DNA of 64,000 nt from Hsuehochloa calcarea (lineage: Eukaryota > Streptophyta > Magnoliopsida > Poales > Poaceae), in contig CM070596.1 of the NCBI GenBank assembly GCA_036346395.1, forward strand, positions 22,854,177 through 22,918,176, written 5' to 3'. The position numbers were made by a program, and so were the translations under genes. This document shows positions 21,888-34,239 of the stretch, piece by piece. Below the pieces are notes generated by a model. That model was not told the origin of the DNA and did no database searches. It was given only the letters and a program-made list of their open reading frames with translations. Numbering within the stretch: position 1 is the first letter of the stretch; every line of letters starts with the position of its first letter.

Positions 21888-24770
21888 ATGGCAACGGACA
21901 AGTATTCCACCAAACCTCCCGTCTTTGATGGCCTGGATTACCCTTTCTGGAAGAGCCGAATGGAAACATACATCCAGGCTCAGGGGTATGCCATCTGGCG
22001 GAAGGTGAAGGTCAGATTCGCTGCTCCTGCCGATGAAAACATCAATGTGGGAAACATGCCCGATGTTGAGGCTAATGCAAAGGCAAGGAACACTATAATC
22101 CAAGGTTTGAGCCGAAGCGAGTTTGATCGCATCTCTCATCTGACGTCGGCTTTCGAATCTGGGTGACCCTCGATGCTTACCATGAGGGTACCACCCAAAT
22201 CAAGACAGTTCGACAGGACCAGTTCAAGCGAGAGTACAACAAGTTTGAAATGCTCGCTGACGAGTCCCTTGATGAGTGCTTTGAGCGTTTTCACAAGATT
22301 TTGAGTAACCTCCGAGCGGTCGGTCTCACATACCCCGACTCGGACAATGCTCGTCAGATGCTCGCAGCTCTTGATTTGCGCGTTTGGGAGATGAAGGTGA
22401 CTACCATCAAGGATACCATGGACCTCTCGACTTTGACTCTTGACGCACTTTACTCGCGCCTCAAGACTCACGAGATTGACATAGTCTCTCGAAGGTCGAA
22501 GTCACAGTCGATGGCTTTAGTCACCGATCGCACTTCTGGATCTTCTTCTGATTCGCTTTGCGGTTTCTCCTGGTCGCTCTCGTGACATAACCGATGATCG
22601 CTAGAGCGACTGCGGATGAGCAACTAGCCCTCCTAGCTCGGAAGTTTTCTCATGCTTACAAGAGAAGGAGGGATGGAAAAAGAGGAGGACCCGTGATTTG
22701 CTTCGAGTGTGGTGGCCCCAACCACATCCGAGCAAACTGCCCCAAGCTTAGGAAGGGCAAAGGTGACTACGGCGGTCCGAGCAAGAACGACTACATCGAC
22801 AAGAACCGCAACATAAAGCCCTCAGCACCTGCTCAAGGCAAGAAGAAGTTCCGCAACTTTGGGAAGGCCAAGAAGCTCTTCCATCGCGTCCTCACCACCT
22901 TCGACGACCTCAACTTCAGCGACGTGGAGGGATGGAGCGACGACGAGGGCAAGGATGATCAAGATCCCAAGGACGGTGATGACTTCATCGGCATGTGCTT
23001 CATGGCCAACGGAACCGACGTAAGCGACAGCGAGCTCTACAGCGACTCCGATGAGGTAGGTCCCTCCTATGACCAGCTCAATGATGCATTTCTTAATCTT
23101 GAAAAGTTTTATGCTAGATCTAGAGCTAGGGTTGGTGATCTTGAGAAGGAAGTAGATAGACTATCACGGGAGCTTACTTCACTTAGATCTGCTCCCTCCC
23201 GTGATGATTGTGATACATGCTGTGTCTTGATTGGTGACATGGAGAAATTACGGACCTCGCATGATAGTCTGATTTCTGAGCTTGATAAACTTAAGGTGGA
23301 GAATGCTAGTCTGCTTGCTGAACTAGAAATGAGTAGGGTAGCACCTATTTCATCGACTATTGTAGAGACTACTTCTTGCACCTCATGTGACGATAAGGAC
23401 AACGCTTTTAAAGGTCTTTATACCATGTTGCTTGATCTGCCCGAGATTTGTGAAAGCTGTAATAATCTGAAGATGAATCTAAAACGGGCAGACCATAAAA
23501 TTACTGAATTACAAGCCTTCCTTCTTGAGCCTATTGCTTCATGTGTGAATTGTCCCAAACTTACTGCTGAACTTGAATCTGTCTCCAAACAGTTTCAAGA
23601 ACTAGTTGATGACAATAACAAATTGGCCAAATTTGCTTCTAAGGTCCCTGTTAGCTCACCATGCAGTAACTGTGAAAAACTCAAATATGAATTGATTGTT
23701 CTGGATGAAAAATGTGTGAAGCTAACTAAGGACCTTCTAGAGAAGCAACCATCTGCTTGTAATGTGTGTGCTGAGAAGAAGCATGAGGGTTTGGTAGAGA
23801 CGCCTAGCGACGTAAACCAACTGGCTAGTAGTAGGACTGTTCCTCAAAGTCTATTTGTGCATGCACAAGCCAATCTTTCCTCCTTTGTTGGTTCTTTTTC
23901 GCTCCCTTATCCTCTCATTGTTCCTTCTTCCCCTGCTCTTCTTGCACCTCTCTCTTCGGGAGTGTCAGTATCTTATGAACACTCTCGAGAGGTTTGTAGG
24001 AGGCAAGAAGAAGCTCAACCTCATTCTAGACCAATCTAAGATTTGCAGATTTAATCAGGGTCTAGGATATGATTTCCATCAGGACACGAGAAAGCATCCA
24101 CCTGTCGTGCTCAGAACCATAGCACCAGGTGTGATTAAGACTAAGCCCAGGATTGAGAAAGTCAATTTTAAATCAGCGGGCTTTGTTCAAAGGATCTCTG
24201 ACAGCAAGGTGATTCCACCTGGAGCTTCGGCCTCTCAGAAGGCGAAGTATCATTGCACTTTCTGTCAGAAGGATGGACACTTGTTTGATCATTGCTTCAG
24301 GCGCGCCAAGATCGCGCGTAGAGATCATGTTGAGTCTTTTAGGTGCATTCAGGGTCAGCCCCAGACCATGAGTGCACCTAAGACTAACACGAGGTCTAGG
24401 CTTGCTCCAGCTGATGATTTTGGGCAGCATCGAGGACTTGGTTTTCCTGAGTTTTCTGGTTTTCGTCCTCATGCTCCCTTTGGTCATGACTTCCGTCGTT
24501 TTGAGGGTAGATATCGGTTTCCCTTTCGAGATGGCTACCCGCGGCGAGATCAGCATGTTGCCAGCATTCCGACTCGCTCTTCCATAGCAGTCGGATTCAA
24601 GAATGCCTTCAGTCCGCATACGCACCTTCCGCTCGTTGAGTGACAGAGAGCGTAGGGTAGATAGAGGTCAGTCTTACTTGACTACTTCATTTGTTCGACG
24701 TGTTACTCAGTATTGGGTGCCAAAATCACTGTTGATTCACCCCAGTACTGAGACTTTACTCTCTGTTTGA
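21888..24770 (+). CDS. gag: Copia gag (frameshifted)
   Basis: The first ATG after the primer-binding site opens 'MATDKYSTKPPVFDGLDYPFWKSRMETYIQ', a copia Gag capsid-type domain. The frame shifts near 22163 and again near 22585. The next frame (22594-24039) carries a CCHC knuckle CFECGGPNHIRANC at 22699-22740, then a long coiled coil with CxxC pairs. A third frame (from about 23980) carries CTFCQKDGHLFDHC. The end reads 'QYWVPKSLLIHPSTETLLSV' and stops at TGA 24768-24770, just after a conserved inverted repeat. Gag would assemble particles and bind RNA. Frameshifts are one or a few bases, often at homopolymers or CHG sites, so the true gene may be open. Confidence 0.85.
24706..24752 (+). promoter_or_regulatory. 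Conserved inverted repeat at gag 3' end
   Basis: Arms CTCAGTATTGGG (24706-24717) and CCCAGTACTGAG (24741-24752) with a 23-base loop; one position would be a G-U pair in RNA. It lies 15 bases before the gag stop. Confidence 0.65.
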
Positions 24771-24775
24771 CTCAG
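24771..24775 (+). promoter_or_regulatory. Candidate 3' splice site before pol
   Basis: A pyrimidine-rich run (TTTACTCTCTGTTTGACTCAG) ends in CAG. Protease reading starts directly after it, twelve codons to the V of VDSG, exactly as in the element at 5264-5348. Confidence 0.45.
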
Positions 24776-27700
24776 GTTCGCCGGGCAGGGAAGGGAAAGG
24801 TTTGGCTTGTAGACTCTGGTTGTTCTCGCCATATGACCGGAGATTCTCGTTGGTTTACTTCCTTAGCCCGTGCTCCAGGTGATGAGACGATCACCTTTGG
24901 AGATGCTTCATTTGGACGCGTCATCTCTAAAGGTACTGTGCGCATTAATGATTCATTTATTCTAAAAGATGTTGCCTTAGTGAGTAAGCTGTAGTATAAT
25001 CTGCTTTCTATATCTCAGCTCACCGATGACGATTTTGAGGTGAGTTTTAAGAAAAACAATTGCAAAATTTTTTATTCTTCGGGTAGTCTAGTTTGCGGGA
25101 TTTCTCGTTATGGGAGGATTTTTCGTGCTGATTTTTCTGAGTCTTCTGGTGATCCTCTCTGGTGTTTAATTGCTTCTGAATCCCGTGATTTGACCTTTTG
25201 GCATAGGAGACTTGGTCATATAGGATTTGATCATTTGACCCGAGTTAGCGGCCACGATCTCATTCGTGGTTTGCCGAAACTCAAGATGGTCAAGGATCTA
25301 GTTTGCGCTCCATGCCGGCACGGCAAGATGGTTGCCGCTTCTCATTCTCCAGTCACAGTGACAATGACCGATGCACCAGGACAGCTGCTCCACATGGATA
25401 CAGTTGGCCCAGCACGAGTGCAGTCAGCAGGAGGGAAGTGGTATGTTCTTGTTGTGGTCGATGACTTCTCGAGGTACTCTTGGGTGTTTTTCTTAGCCTC
25501 GAAGGATGTGACGTTTGCACATTTTCGTGGTCTTTTTAGTAGGCTTTCTGTTGAGCTCCCAGGTGCATTACGAGCAATTCGCAGTGATAATGGCACGGAG
25601 TTCAAGAATTCCTACTTTGAGAGTTTCTGTGGTGAGACAGTGTAGAACACAGCCCTCTTCTTCGCACGCCCTCAAAGAAATGGCGTTGTGGAGAGGAAGA
25701 ACCGTACCTTGGTCGAGATGGCCAGGACGATGCTAAATGAATATTCTACACCTAGGAAGTTTTGGGCTGAGGCTATAGCCACTGCATGCCATGTTTCAAA
25801 CAGAGTTTTTCTTAGGGCACTCTTGCATCACACTTCTTATGAGTTGAGATATGGGCGAAAGCCCAGCGTCTCACATTTTCGTGTGTTTGGTTGCAAGTGT
25901 TTTATTCTGAAGTCTGGGAACCTAGATAAGTTCGAGTCACGATCTTGTGATGGGATCTTTCTGGGTTACTCGACTTCTTCTCGTGCCTATAGAGTCTGGA
26001 ACTGCGAGTCTAGCAAAATGGTAGAAACCTGTGAGGTGACCTTCGATGAGGCCAGTCCAGGGACTAGGCCTGATATCTCAGGTTCTCTAGAGCAGTCCGA
26101 GTCCATCTTTGTGGATGATGAGGAGGACGGAGATGAGGGTTGTCTACCCGATTCAGTTCCTTCTCCTCCTCTTGAGGTGCCTTCTTCCACCGCACCTCAA
26201 GGAGATCAGCCTTTGCCTTCTGCTTCTTCTGAAGCTAGTGGCTCTGTCCCTATCTCATCTGTTCATGAGATAGAGGCCACTTCTTCATCTCACCCTGGAC
26301 CTCCTAGATACATTCAAAAGGACCATCCTTCAGAGCAGATCATTGGAGATCTTTTTGAGCGAGTCACTCGTTCAAAATCTGGCATGTCTCTCTTCTGTCT
26401 CCATTCTGCCTTTGTTGCCTCATTTGAGCCCAAAGACGTTTGTCATGCTCTTTCTGATGAGTCATGGATTAATGCCATGCATGAGGAATTAGAAAACTTT
26501 GAAAGAAACAAGGTCTGGACGCTTGTTGAGCCCCCTCGAGGTCACAATATCATTGGGACCAAGTGGGTATTCAAGAACAAGCAAAGCGAAGATGGGGTAT
26601 TCATTCGAAACAAGGCTAGACTAGTAGCTCAGGGTTACTCCCAGGTTGAGGGTCTCGATTTTGAGGAGACTTTTGCCCCTGTAGCCAGACTTGAAGCTAT
26701 TAGAATCTTGCTTGCCTTTGCAGCTTCTAAGGGCTTCAAGCTTTACCAGATGGACGTCAAGAGTGCCTTTCTCAATGGACTTATTGAGGAAGAAGTCTAT
26801 GTCAGACAGCCTCCAGATTTCGAGAACCCCAAGTACCCTAATCATGTCTACAGGCTTTCCAAAGCTTTGTATGGACTTAAGCAAGCTCCTAGAGCCTGGT
26901 ATGAAAGGCTTAAGTCCTATCTGTTGAGTCATGATTTTGAGATGGGTAAAATAGACAAGACCTTGTTCATTCGCCGACTTGGCACTGATCTTCTGCTCGT
27001 CCAGATTTATGTGGATGACGTCATCTTTGGAGGCTCCTCGCATGCTCTTGTTTCCCAGTTTTCGGATGTCATGAGCTCGGAGTTTGAGATGAGCATGATG
27101 GGCGAGTTGAGTTTCTTCCTTGGCTTCCAAATCAAACAGACTCGGGAAGGTACTTTTCTGCACCAAGACAAGTACACTCGTGATCTTCTAAGACGCTTTG
27201 ACACAAGTGATGGCAAGCCAGTGTCAACTCCAATGGCTTCTACAGCCTCACTTGACCCAGATGAAGACGGCGAGCCAGTTGATCAAAAGGAGTTCAGAAG
27301 CATGATAGGCTCTCTCTTGTACCTCACAGTCTCGAGACCAAACATACATTTCTCCGTGTGTCTTTGTGCTCGGTTTGAGCTTCTCTCACAGATCTCACCG
27401 CCAAAAAGTGAAGCGCATCTTCGGTACCTTCGAGCTACCATTGACTATGGTATCCGGTACTCTTCCTCTTCTTGTCTATCTCTTAGAGCCTACTCCGATG
27501 CAGATTTATTTGGTCAGAGGATAGATAGGAAGAGCACGCCCGCACTTGCCAATTCATTGGCACTTCTCTTGTCTCCGGTCTTCGAGGAAGCGATCGGTGT
27601 TGCATACCCACCGCAGAGGCCGAGCACGTTGTCGCAGCCGATTGCTGTAGCCAAGTGCTTTGGATGGTCTCGACCTGCAGGACTTTGGATTAGTAATCGA

Positions 27701-27960
27701 CCGTGTTCCACTCTTTTGTGATAACACGTCTGCGATTAGCATTGCCAAGAACCCAGTGCAACATTCTCGAACCAAGCATATTGATATCAGATATCACTTT
27801 CTTCGAGACCATGTAGAGAAGGGTGACATTGTGCTCCAGCCAGGAGAGTGAACACCGATTGACTGATATCTTCACCAAGCCTTTGGACTGACTTCGGTTG
27901 CCACTCTGCGGGGAGAGCTTGGGTGGTTTGTCCTTATGGACTGTTGTGAGGGGGAGCTTG
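24776..27960 (+). CDS. pol: Copia pol: protease, integrase, RT, RNase H (interrupted)
   Basis: Protease: LVDSGCSRHMTG with DSG at 24812-24820. Integrase: zinc-binding HHCC (WHRRLGH…CAPC, about 25197-25315) and DDE core with D in HMDTVGP, D in IRSDNGTEF and E in NGVVERKNRT near 25690. RT: 'WTLVEPPRGHNIIGTKWVFK' to 'DVKSAFLNG' and the catalytic YVDD at 27008-27019. RNase H: 'AYSDADLFGQRIDRKST' and 'FCDNTSAISIAKNP', ending 'TDIFTKPLD' near 27885. The integrase-before-RT order is diagnostic of copia. In-frame TAG codons occur at about 24992 and 25643, and frameshifts near 27385 and 27500-27660. The enzymes would mature Gag-Pol, copy RNA to DNA and insert it. It is either recently disabled or mis-sequenced. 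Confidence 0.9.
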
Positions 27961-29628
27961 TGCTTTACTACTGTATTATATTTTATTATGCTCTTACTCC
28001 TTTCTGGTTGCATTGCATTTGGGTGCATTGGGTCTAAGTCCTTCCAGCATGGTTAGAGTGGTTTTCTTACCAAGTTGCTTAGACTGCTTGTTCTTATCTT
28101 GTGCTTCTAGGATGCTGCTTATTAGCTGTTTCTCCTCTCGCTAGGTTGAGCTTACTCACTTCTTATAGGTTCTAGCGAGGGTCGGGCCACCCTTGGGTAG
28201 ACAAGGACAGTGTTTGCTCTTTAGTGTGTTAGTTGTCCAGCTGATAGTTCTGGAATCATATGGGGTAGATGAGAATCAGTCTGAGCTATAGTATTCTCTA
28301 TATCTTATCTATGCTCTAAGGACTGCCTTTTCTGTTTCTCTTGCCAGTTTCTCGTTTTTGTTCCTTTAGTTTAGGGGGAGTTCATCTTGGTTCTTCTAGT
28401 TCTTAAATTTGTCATAACTCAACCTGAATTAAAAAGTGCATCTCATTCTGAAGGGAATCTGGATTTTCTTGCTTATCATCCTGCATTTTAACATAATTAC
28501 ATGGAGCCTTGATTATTATCCCTTATGATATGTTTTCACTGTCTTACATTTTGCCATGATCTGTGCTAAATTGCTAGATTTATCATGACTTTTTATGTGT
28601 AGTCTAGTCTTTGCCATGATAAGGTGTCTAAAAATGCTCAACTTAATTTAAAATCTTGTCATGATAGCTCTTGAGACTAGTCTGTTATAGTTATCCCTTT
28701 ATGACTCTCGCCATGTCAAGTAGGCTGAGTGGAGTCTTGAATCTCTATTGAGTTTTAGATTGGGCTATGTCAGTTCTTTAAGAAGCATGACTTGTCATTA
28801 ACTCTTTGGTCTAAAACATCAAAAGTAATGATGATCTCTTTTGTGCGAAAAAACTGATCTCACCAACTCTTTCTCATGAGACTGCTTGCCATTGCACTAG
28901 GCATGAACTCAGGGGGAGTCTTGGATGACCTAAGATCACTTCCTTAAGTCTGTTGCTTGGAGTGGTCGCAAAAGGCTTGGGATCTAGCACATGGTTAAAA
29001 TTTGAAAAATGGTTGAAGCTTAGGAGGCAGTTGTGGATGGCTCCGAGTCCAGGACTTGCTTTACTAAGATAAAGCCATAAATAATTTTCAAAAAAAGAAA
29101 AATATGCTAAATTTGCTTATCTTCAAACAGACCAAGTACTTGATCAAATAAGTCTTTCTTAAAACTGGTAGCACTCTAAACTGTTCAATATTATGCTTCT
29201 TGGTTCCACTTAGAGTATTTGACATGGCTTGCATCATCCTTGGATATTTTAGCTGGACTATAATCTTGGTTGTTTTGACATGCTAAGAAATTGGACTATT
29301 TCTCAGATTATGACTTTCTTGGTTTAGCTACTCTATACATCATTTGTCATTATCTTGATAGCATTCTTATGTATTATGGCTTAGTGTAATACTCTCATAG
29401 TCATTTTGGATAATCTTCATGGCTCCAAATGCTCAAAATGAATATCATATCGTCATTTTCTCTCTTTCATACATCTTGATGTGTTTATTGACAAAAGGGG
29501 GAGATTTTGGAGAGAAAAAGTCTTCTGGAGTTTTGCAGAAAAATTTGCTCTTTCTTTTCTAGCTCCAGTCTTTCTCTTTTGTCAATCATGTCTTGAGCTT
29601 TCTTGATTCCTAGTTGTTTGATCATCAT
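27961..29628 (+). other. Noncoding 3' internal region of copia element
   Basis: About 1.7 kb without a convincing frame, T-rich, with two GGGGGAG runs (28375, 28915) and AAAAGGGGGAGA near 29496. The last resembles a polypurine tract, but the equivalent in the sister element (complement of about 33300) lies well inside, so it is not the priming site. No envelope-like gene seen. The true polypurine tract is missing because of the deletion ending at 29628. Confidence 0.6.
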
Positions 29629-30519
29629 GTTGGAGACCCGTTAGCCAAGGGCTATAAATAGAGGTGAACCCCTGGTTGTTTTGGTGACTTTGGAGAGAGA
29701 GAGAATTAGGGTTAGCTTTTTCTAAAGAGCCTTTGGAGAGGTTGTTTTGCTTTGTGGCTTTAGTTGTTGAGATGGAGAGGATGAACTGAATTTCTTGTAA
29801 TCATTCCTCTATGTTTACCTCTGTAATCTTTGATTCCGTGAAATGGAATCTCTGATGTTTGTGTCTTTGAGTATGCCTCTTTTCTTCTCTCTGTTCTTGT
29901 GTTGAATATCTAGGATTTTGGTAAAGCTCTTGATTTCTTTTGTGAGATGGCATGAAACTTGATATCTAGAATCTTATGGATATTGCTAACATATCTTCAA
30001 AGTTTCATAAGCCAAGAATCTAAGAATCTTGCGAATTTTGGTTTTTGGTCTCTCTTGACAAATATTCAAGAAACCCGATTTTGCTCTGATTAATGGATCT
30101 TTGTCTGCGATTCCTTCTCAATGAGGTCAAGGTGTTGTTTAGGATGATGTCCTGTGAGACTTGACCGAGAAGAGTAGCAATCTTTGAATATTTCGAATTT
30201 TTGGAAATTTCCAAGATGCGTCGTTGTTCTTACATTCGAACAATCGGAACTTCCGATTTTACACAGCGAAACTACCGCTTTCGGAACTTCCGCGACCGAA
30301 GACCGAACTTCCATGATGCGAAACTACAAGCAGGATATTCGTAACTTCCGATTTCCAATGTAATGCCCCAGATCTCTTCTCTCTTTCTATTTTTGATTCA
30401 TTTCTTTATCTGAGGGTTTTAGGGTTTTGTTTATCAAGTTGAATACTAATGAGGGGAAGATCTTAATTTTTAAAGGCACCATTCACCCCCCCCCCCTCTG
30501 TTGCCATTTCGGTCCTTCA
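29629..30519 (+). repeat. Partial 3' LTR of copia element
   Basis: Matches 20957-21831 closely and begins abruptly at GTTGGAGACCC. Differences from the 5' LTR concentrate in the palindrome array, where several copies have lost one to three bases. Confidence 0.88.
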
Positions 30520-30524
30520 CATTG

Positions 30525-30927
30525 ATCGAGACCTCCTCATTCTTTTTCTTCTCTGGCCACCTTCCTTCGCTGGCTGTTCCTGGTCTCTTTGGTGAGCTCT
30601 GCCGCTCATCGACCCCGCCATCTCGTTCGTCGTCCAACGTTCTCTCCTGTGCTCCCCTCGCCTTTCCCGAAGCATCACCACAACTCCATCACCACCGAAA
30701 ACCGAGCTTGCACCACCACCTCTCTCGTCACCACTAGCGATTGCCACCGTCTCCCACTATTGCACCAGTGTCACCTCGTTCACCTCGTCGCCCTCATTCC
30801 GTTTTGCACCTTCTTCGCCTCCCCCGTGGCTGCCGGAGCGATGTCAATACCTCCTCACCCGACCCTGCCACCTTATCGCCACATGGTCGCTGTGTGCATG
30901 ACGTGTCAACATCGTCACCGTCCATGT
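30525..30927. other. Host sequence between two copia insertions
   Basis: C-rich, exon-like DNA with short open frames on both strands but no recognisable protein. In the pre-insertion state it joins 20293 on the left and 38871 on the right. It resembles the GC-rich part of the large LTRs. Confidence 0.35.
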
Positions 30928-30932
30928 GTCAT

Positions 30933-32825
30933 TGTAGAACCGTAAAGGCGACTAGGGGGGTGAATAGGCGCTTTCACAACTTTCTCGCCTAAATCAAATT
31001 CAACACGAACTTTACTTCTTTAGCTATGAAAGCTAAGAAGATCAGTAAGCGCACAGTGGAAGCCTTGTGCTGAATTCGATAACCCCGATGACCACACGAC
31101 ACAAACGTGAAGACTTAACCTCAAAGGGCAGATCTGGGCACAGGCGGTCTGACCGGCTACCACGGGCGGTCTGACCGTCAGTCAACCAATGCCGTCGACC
31201 GTCGATCAACCAATGGTCCGACAAGCAACTAATCGGCGGTCGGACGGTCGACAATGGTTCGACCGCCAAGACATCGATCGAAAACACGGGCGGTCGGACC
31301 GCCGTTGCAACACCGGTCTGACCGGTTCACCCGTAATCGAAAAACTCAACCCAAATCCAAAACAAAATTTGATCCAACTTTTGATTCAACCAATGAATCT
31401 TGACCAAATTTCGAGCACACCTCCCTAATGATATTAAAGACCTATTTCTAGCGACGATCCGTCAGATCCACTTCGCAGAATCGACCTCTCAAGGATTTAA
31501 CAAAGAAGTGCACAAACCCTAGAATTATGAAGATCTTGATTCAAGACTTGCTCGTGGGGGTTGATGATCTAGATGACTCTAGGAGTATCCCCACACATCA
31601 AAGCAAGATAAAATAGTCCAAGGGACCAAGCATAAACCTTTGAATCAAGGAAGCACCAAAATCATCCAAAAAGGGAGAAGAACACAAAGGGAGCAAATGA
31701 TCTTTCAATTAAGCATCACAAGATTGTTTGATCACACTAGATGCTTACAAAGCTTCTCCAACAAGGAGGGCAAGAGCTCACACAAGGAGCACACTCCAAA
31801 CCCTAGCTTCTCCTCTCCTCTCCGCCAAACCCTAGAAAATGAGGAAGAATGCCAAATGAGTGCTTGAGAGAGTTTTCCATCTCCCCCTTTCTATTTATAC
31901 TAGAGAGCTAGGGTTTCACTTTTGGGACCTCTTACACATGGGACCCACACACATAACTATTGAAGCAATCGTCTGCTTCACCACATGTAGGTTGATCAGC
32001 GGTTCTCATCACATCGCCAAGCCTCTCTTGTCCGAATCCCATCGGAACCTTCCAGAGACTCGCACTGATATCCGCACCGCCTGATCCAACCAGCTACACC
32101 GAACCACCCGCTCGATCCATCTTGCCCATCTCGCACCATGCTTGAGTCACACGACCACACCAGATCCATGATCGCTCGACCTCGGCTCTCCAAGCGTAGT
32201 CCCGATCCACTCACCGCTGACGCCGCTGACTGCAAGCCACCGCGCAAACAATAGACAAACAAACTGCTTCGGGAACAAGTTCTTCACAACTTGACCCACG
32301 TTAGTTCCACAATGCAATATACAACAATAAAGCATTGAACTTCATACATAAAACCCATTCAAATCAACTCAATGCAAACTTGGCTAACCTTCAAGTCATT
32401 GCCGGTCTGACCACCCCACAAGGCCGGTCCGACCGATTTCAGGCCGGTCGGACCGCTCCCACAACGGCGGTCGGACCGGTCAAAAAGACTTAGCCAAATT
32501 TCCAGCTCAAAATTCCGAAACCTTCTGGAATTTTCAACTCAATAGAACTTTTGACTGGGAGCTCCAAAAATGATGCGACCACATCCAGGAGACTCCCCTC
32601 ACCTGCCTACACAACCTATTTTTGGATTAGCTCCAAAATCCACTTTTAGGTCAGTAGGTCCACCAAAGACCCATCGCCGGTCCGACTGTTCACAAGCGGA
32701 TCGATCACTTTGTGGTCCGACAAATTGAAGCAAACCCCGAAAACGCGAGATTTTGCAAACCAACAAAGCCATTGCCAATTGACTCATCATCCTGAGATCG
32801 TGCACATATCCTCACGATATCCACA
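30933..32825 (-). repeat. 3' LTR of gag-only copia element
   Basis: Plus-orientation ends TGTAGAACCG and GATATCCACA. Palindrome copies at 31145-31155, 31166-31176, 31291-31301 and 31314-31324 at one end; 32425-32435, 32445-32455 and 32468-32478 at the other, with degenerate ones between. Nearly identical to 36983-38865 outside GC-rich patches. Confidence 0.9.
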
Positions 32826-32838
32826 ATCTCCCCCTTGA
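32826..32838 (-). promoter_or_regulatory. Polypurine tract
   Basis: On the minus strand CAAGGGGGAGAT sits directly before the 3' LTR terminus TGTGGATATC. This is the plus-strand DNA primer site of the element. Confidence 0.8.
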
Positions 32839-34239
32839 TGAACACATTGGCAATTCTCCAGAAAATTTGGTTTTTCGAAATGAAAAGTAAAAACTTCGCC
32901 GTTTTCGCATAAAGGCACAACTTCGTCCATAAGCAAGAAAAAGCCTAGGAACCGACCAAGCTGGCTTCAGAATAGTATAGGCAAGTGAGATAGGCAATGA
33001 AAACACAAAAAGGATTCAAAATCCAGAAAGAAGCCCGAAATCTCACTTAGGTCCATATGAAAGAAAAATGTTCTCTTTGACCTTTGATCATTGTGAGTCT
33101 TCTTCAATAGCAATTGAAATCAGAAAAAGGCAATAAAGCCCAGAGACTCAACTCACTATGATCACAAATTTTCAAAAGGTTCACACATTTTTTTTATGTG
33201 TGTTCTTTTATATGAAACCTTATGTAAACCAAAAGCTCCAAAACAGCATTTTATATGTAAACCAAAAGCTCCAAAACAGCATTTTCTTCAATCCTTCTCC
33301 CCCTTTGACAATGAATTCATCAAGATGCAAGGGAAAAGAAAGAGCATGAAGAAATAACTTTATTTGAAATTTAGCAAAAGGAGCCAAGACCATTATCGAA
33401 GTAGACAGTACAAGAATTATACCAAGTCATATAAGGTGAAGAAGCTATATTCAATCATGGCAAAACATGTACTGCAAAGCTAAAACCAAGTTAGCAGAAA
33501 TCTGAGATTAAAAAAATGAATACCATGAAAAGTTGCTCAATATCATAGTTTCACTAAAAGCAACCAAGAATGAGTCAAGCCATGTCTTATAAGTGAAAAG
33601 ACACTCAAAGCAAGAACTGAGGCATTTTGAGCATTAAGAGTTCATTTTTGAAGCACAGTTCAAGCACTTAGCATTTTAAGCATTTTCTTAAAAGGAATTT
33701 TTCAATGTGCTAGATCTCAAGCCTTGCCGCGACCATCTCAAGCGATAAGCTTAAAAGAGTGGTCTAGGTCATCCAAAACTCCCCCTGAGTTCATGCCTAG
33801 TGCAATGGCAAGCCATCTCATGAGAAAGGATTAGTGAGATCAGTTTTTTCGCACAGAAAATCTCATTTTTCATTTGCTTGACTTAAGAAGATAAAAAGCT
33901 CATTTTCATCTCAAAATAAGTTCAAGACTCAATTCAACCTATAAGACATGGCAAGAATCATAAGAGGATCACTAGAGCAAAACTAGTCACAAGATCCAAC
34001 AAGACATGATTTGATTCAAATTGCTCACAGATATAAAGCTAGCAAGGTGAAGGCTAAGCTAAACACGAAGAGCCATAAAGAAAGTCTAGCAGACTATCAC
34101 TTGATATGACAAGGTACAGAGTATGAAATCAAGCCATACAAGGATAATAATAAAAGCTCCACAAGTTTTATTAAACAATGCAAGACATTTGAAATAAACA
34201 TGCATTTAGATACAATGAATGCAAAAAGAGCAAATTCCC
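32839..34239 (-). other. Noncoding 3' internal region of gag-only element
   Basis: Homologous in reverse complement to about 28450-29500 of the plus-strand copia element (shared landmarks: the CTCCCCCTGAGTTCATGCCTAG block, and GGAGCTTTTATTATTATCC-like text). No pol sequence lies between it and gag. A 34-bp direct repeat (ATATGTAAACCAAAAGCTCC type) occurs at about 33220-33283. Confidence 0.65.

Larger units (their letters stand above)
20294..30524 (+). mobile_element. Near-complete Ty1/copia element (SIRE/Maximus-like), TSD CATTG
   Basis: A 5-bp duplication CATTG (20294-20298; 30520-30524) flanks the element. The 5' LTR is 20299-21831. The 3' LTR is only 29629-30519: its first ~658 bases and the adjoining polypurine tract were lost in a deletion ending at 29629. 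Internal order is primer-binding site, gag, protease, integrase, RT, RNase H, then about 1.6 kb of noncoding DNA. Clade assignment rests on the long gag with two zinc knuckles and CxxC-rich coiled coil and is an inference. Confidence 0.9.

Noticed and set aside
24706..24770. Programmed frameshift between gag and pol
   Set aside because: The stop-to-pol offset differs between the two comparable elements (5 vs 7 bases before the acceptor), so no constant frame relation exists.
29490..29510. AAAAGGGGGAGA as polypurine tract of the plus-strand copia element
   Set aside because: The equivalent site in the sister element lies about 480 bases inside its real polypurine tract, so the true tract was lost in the deletion ending at 29628.
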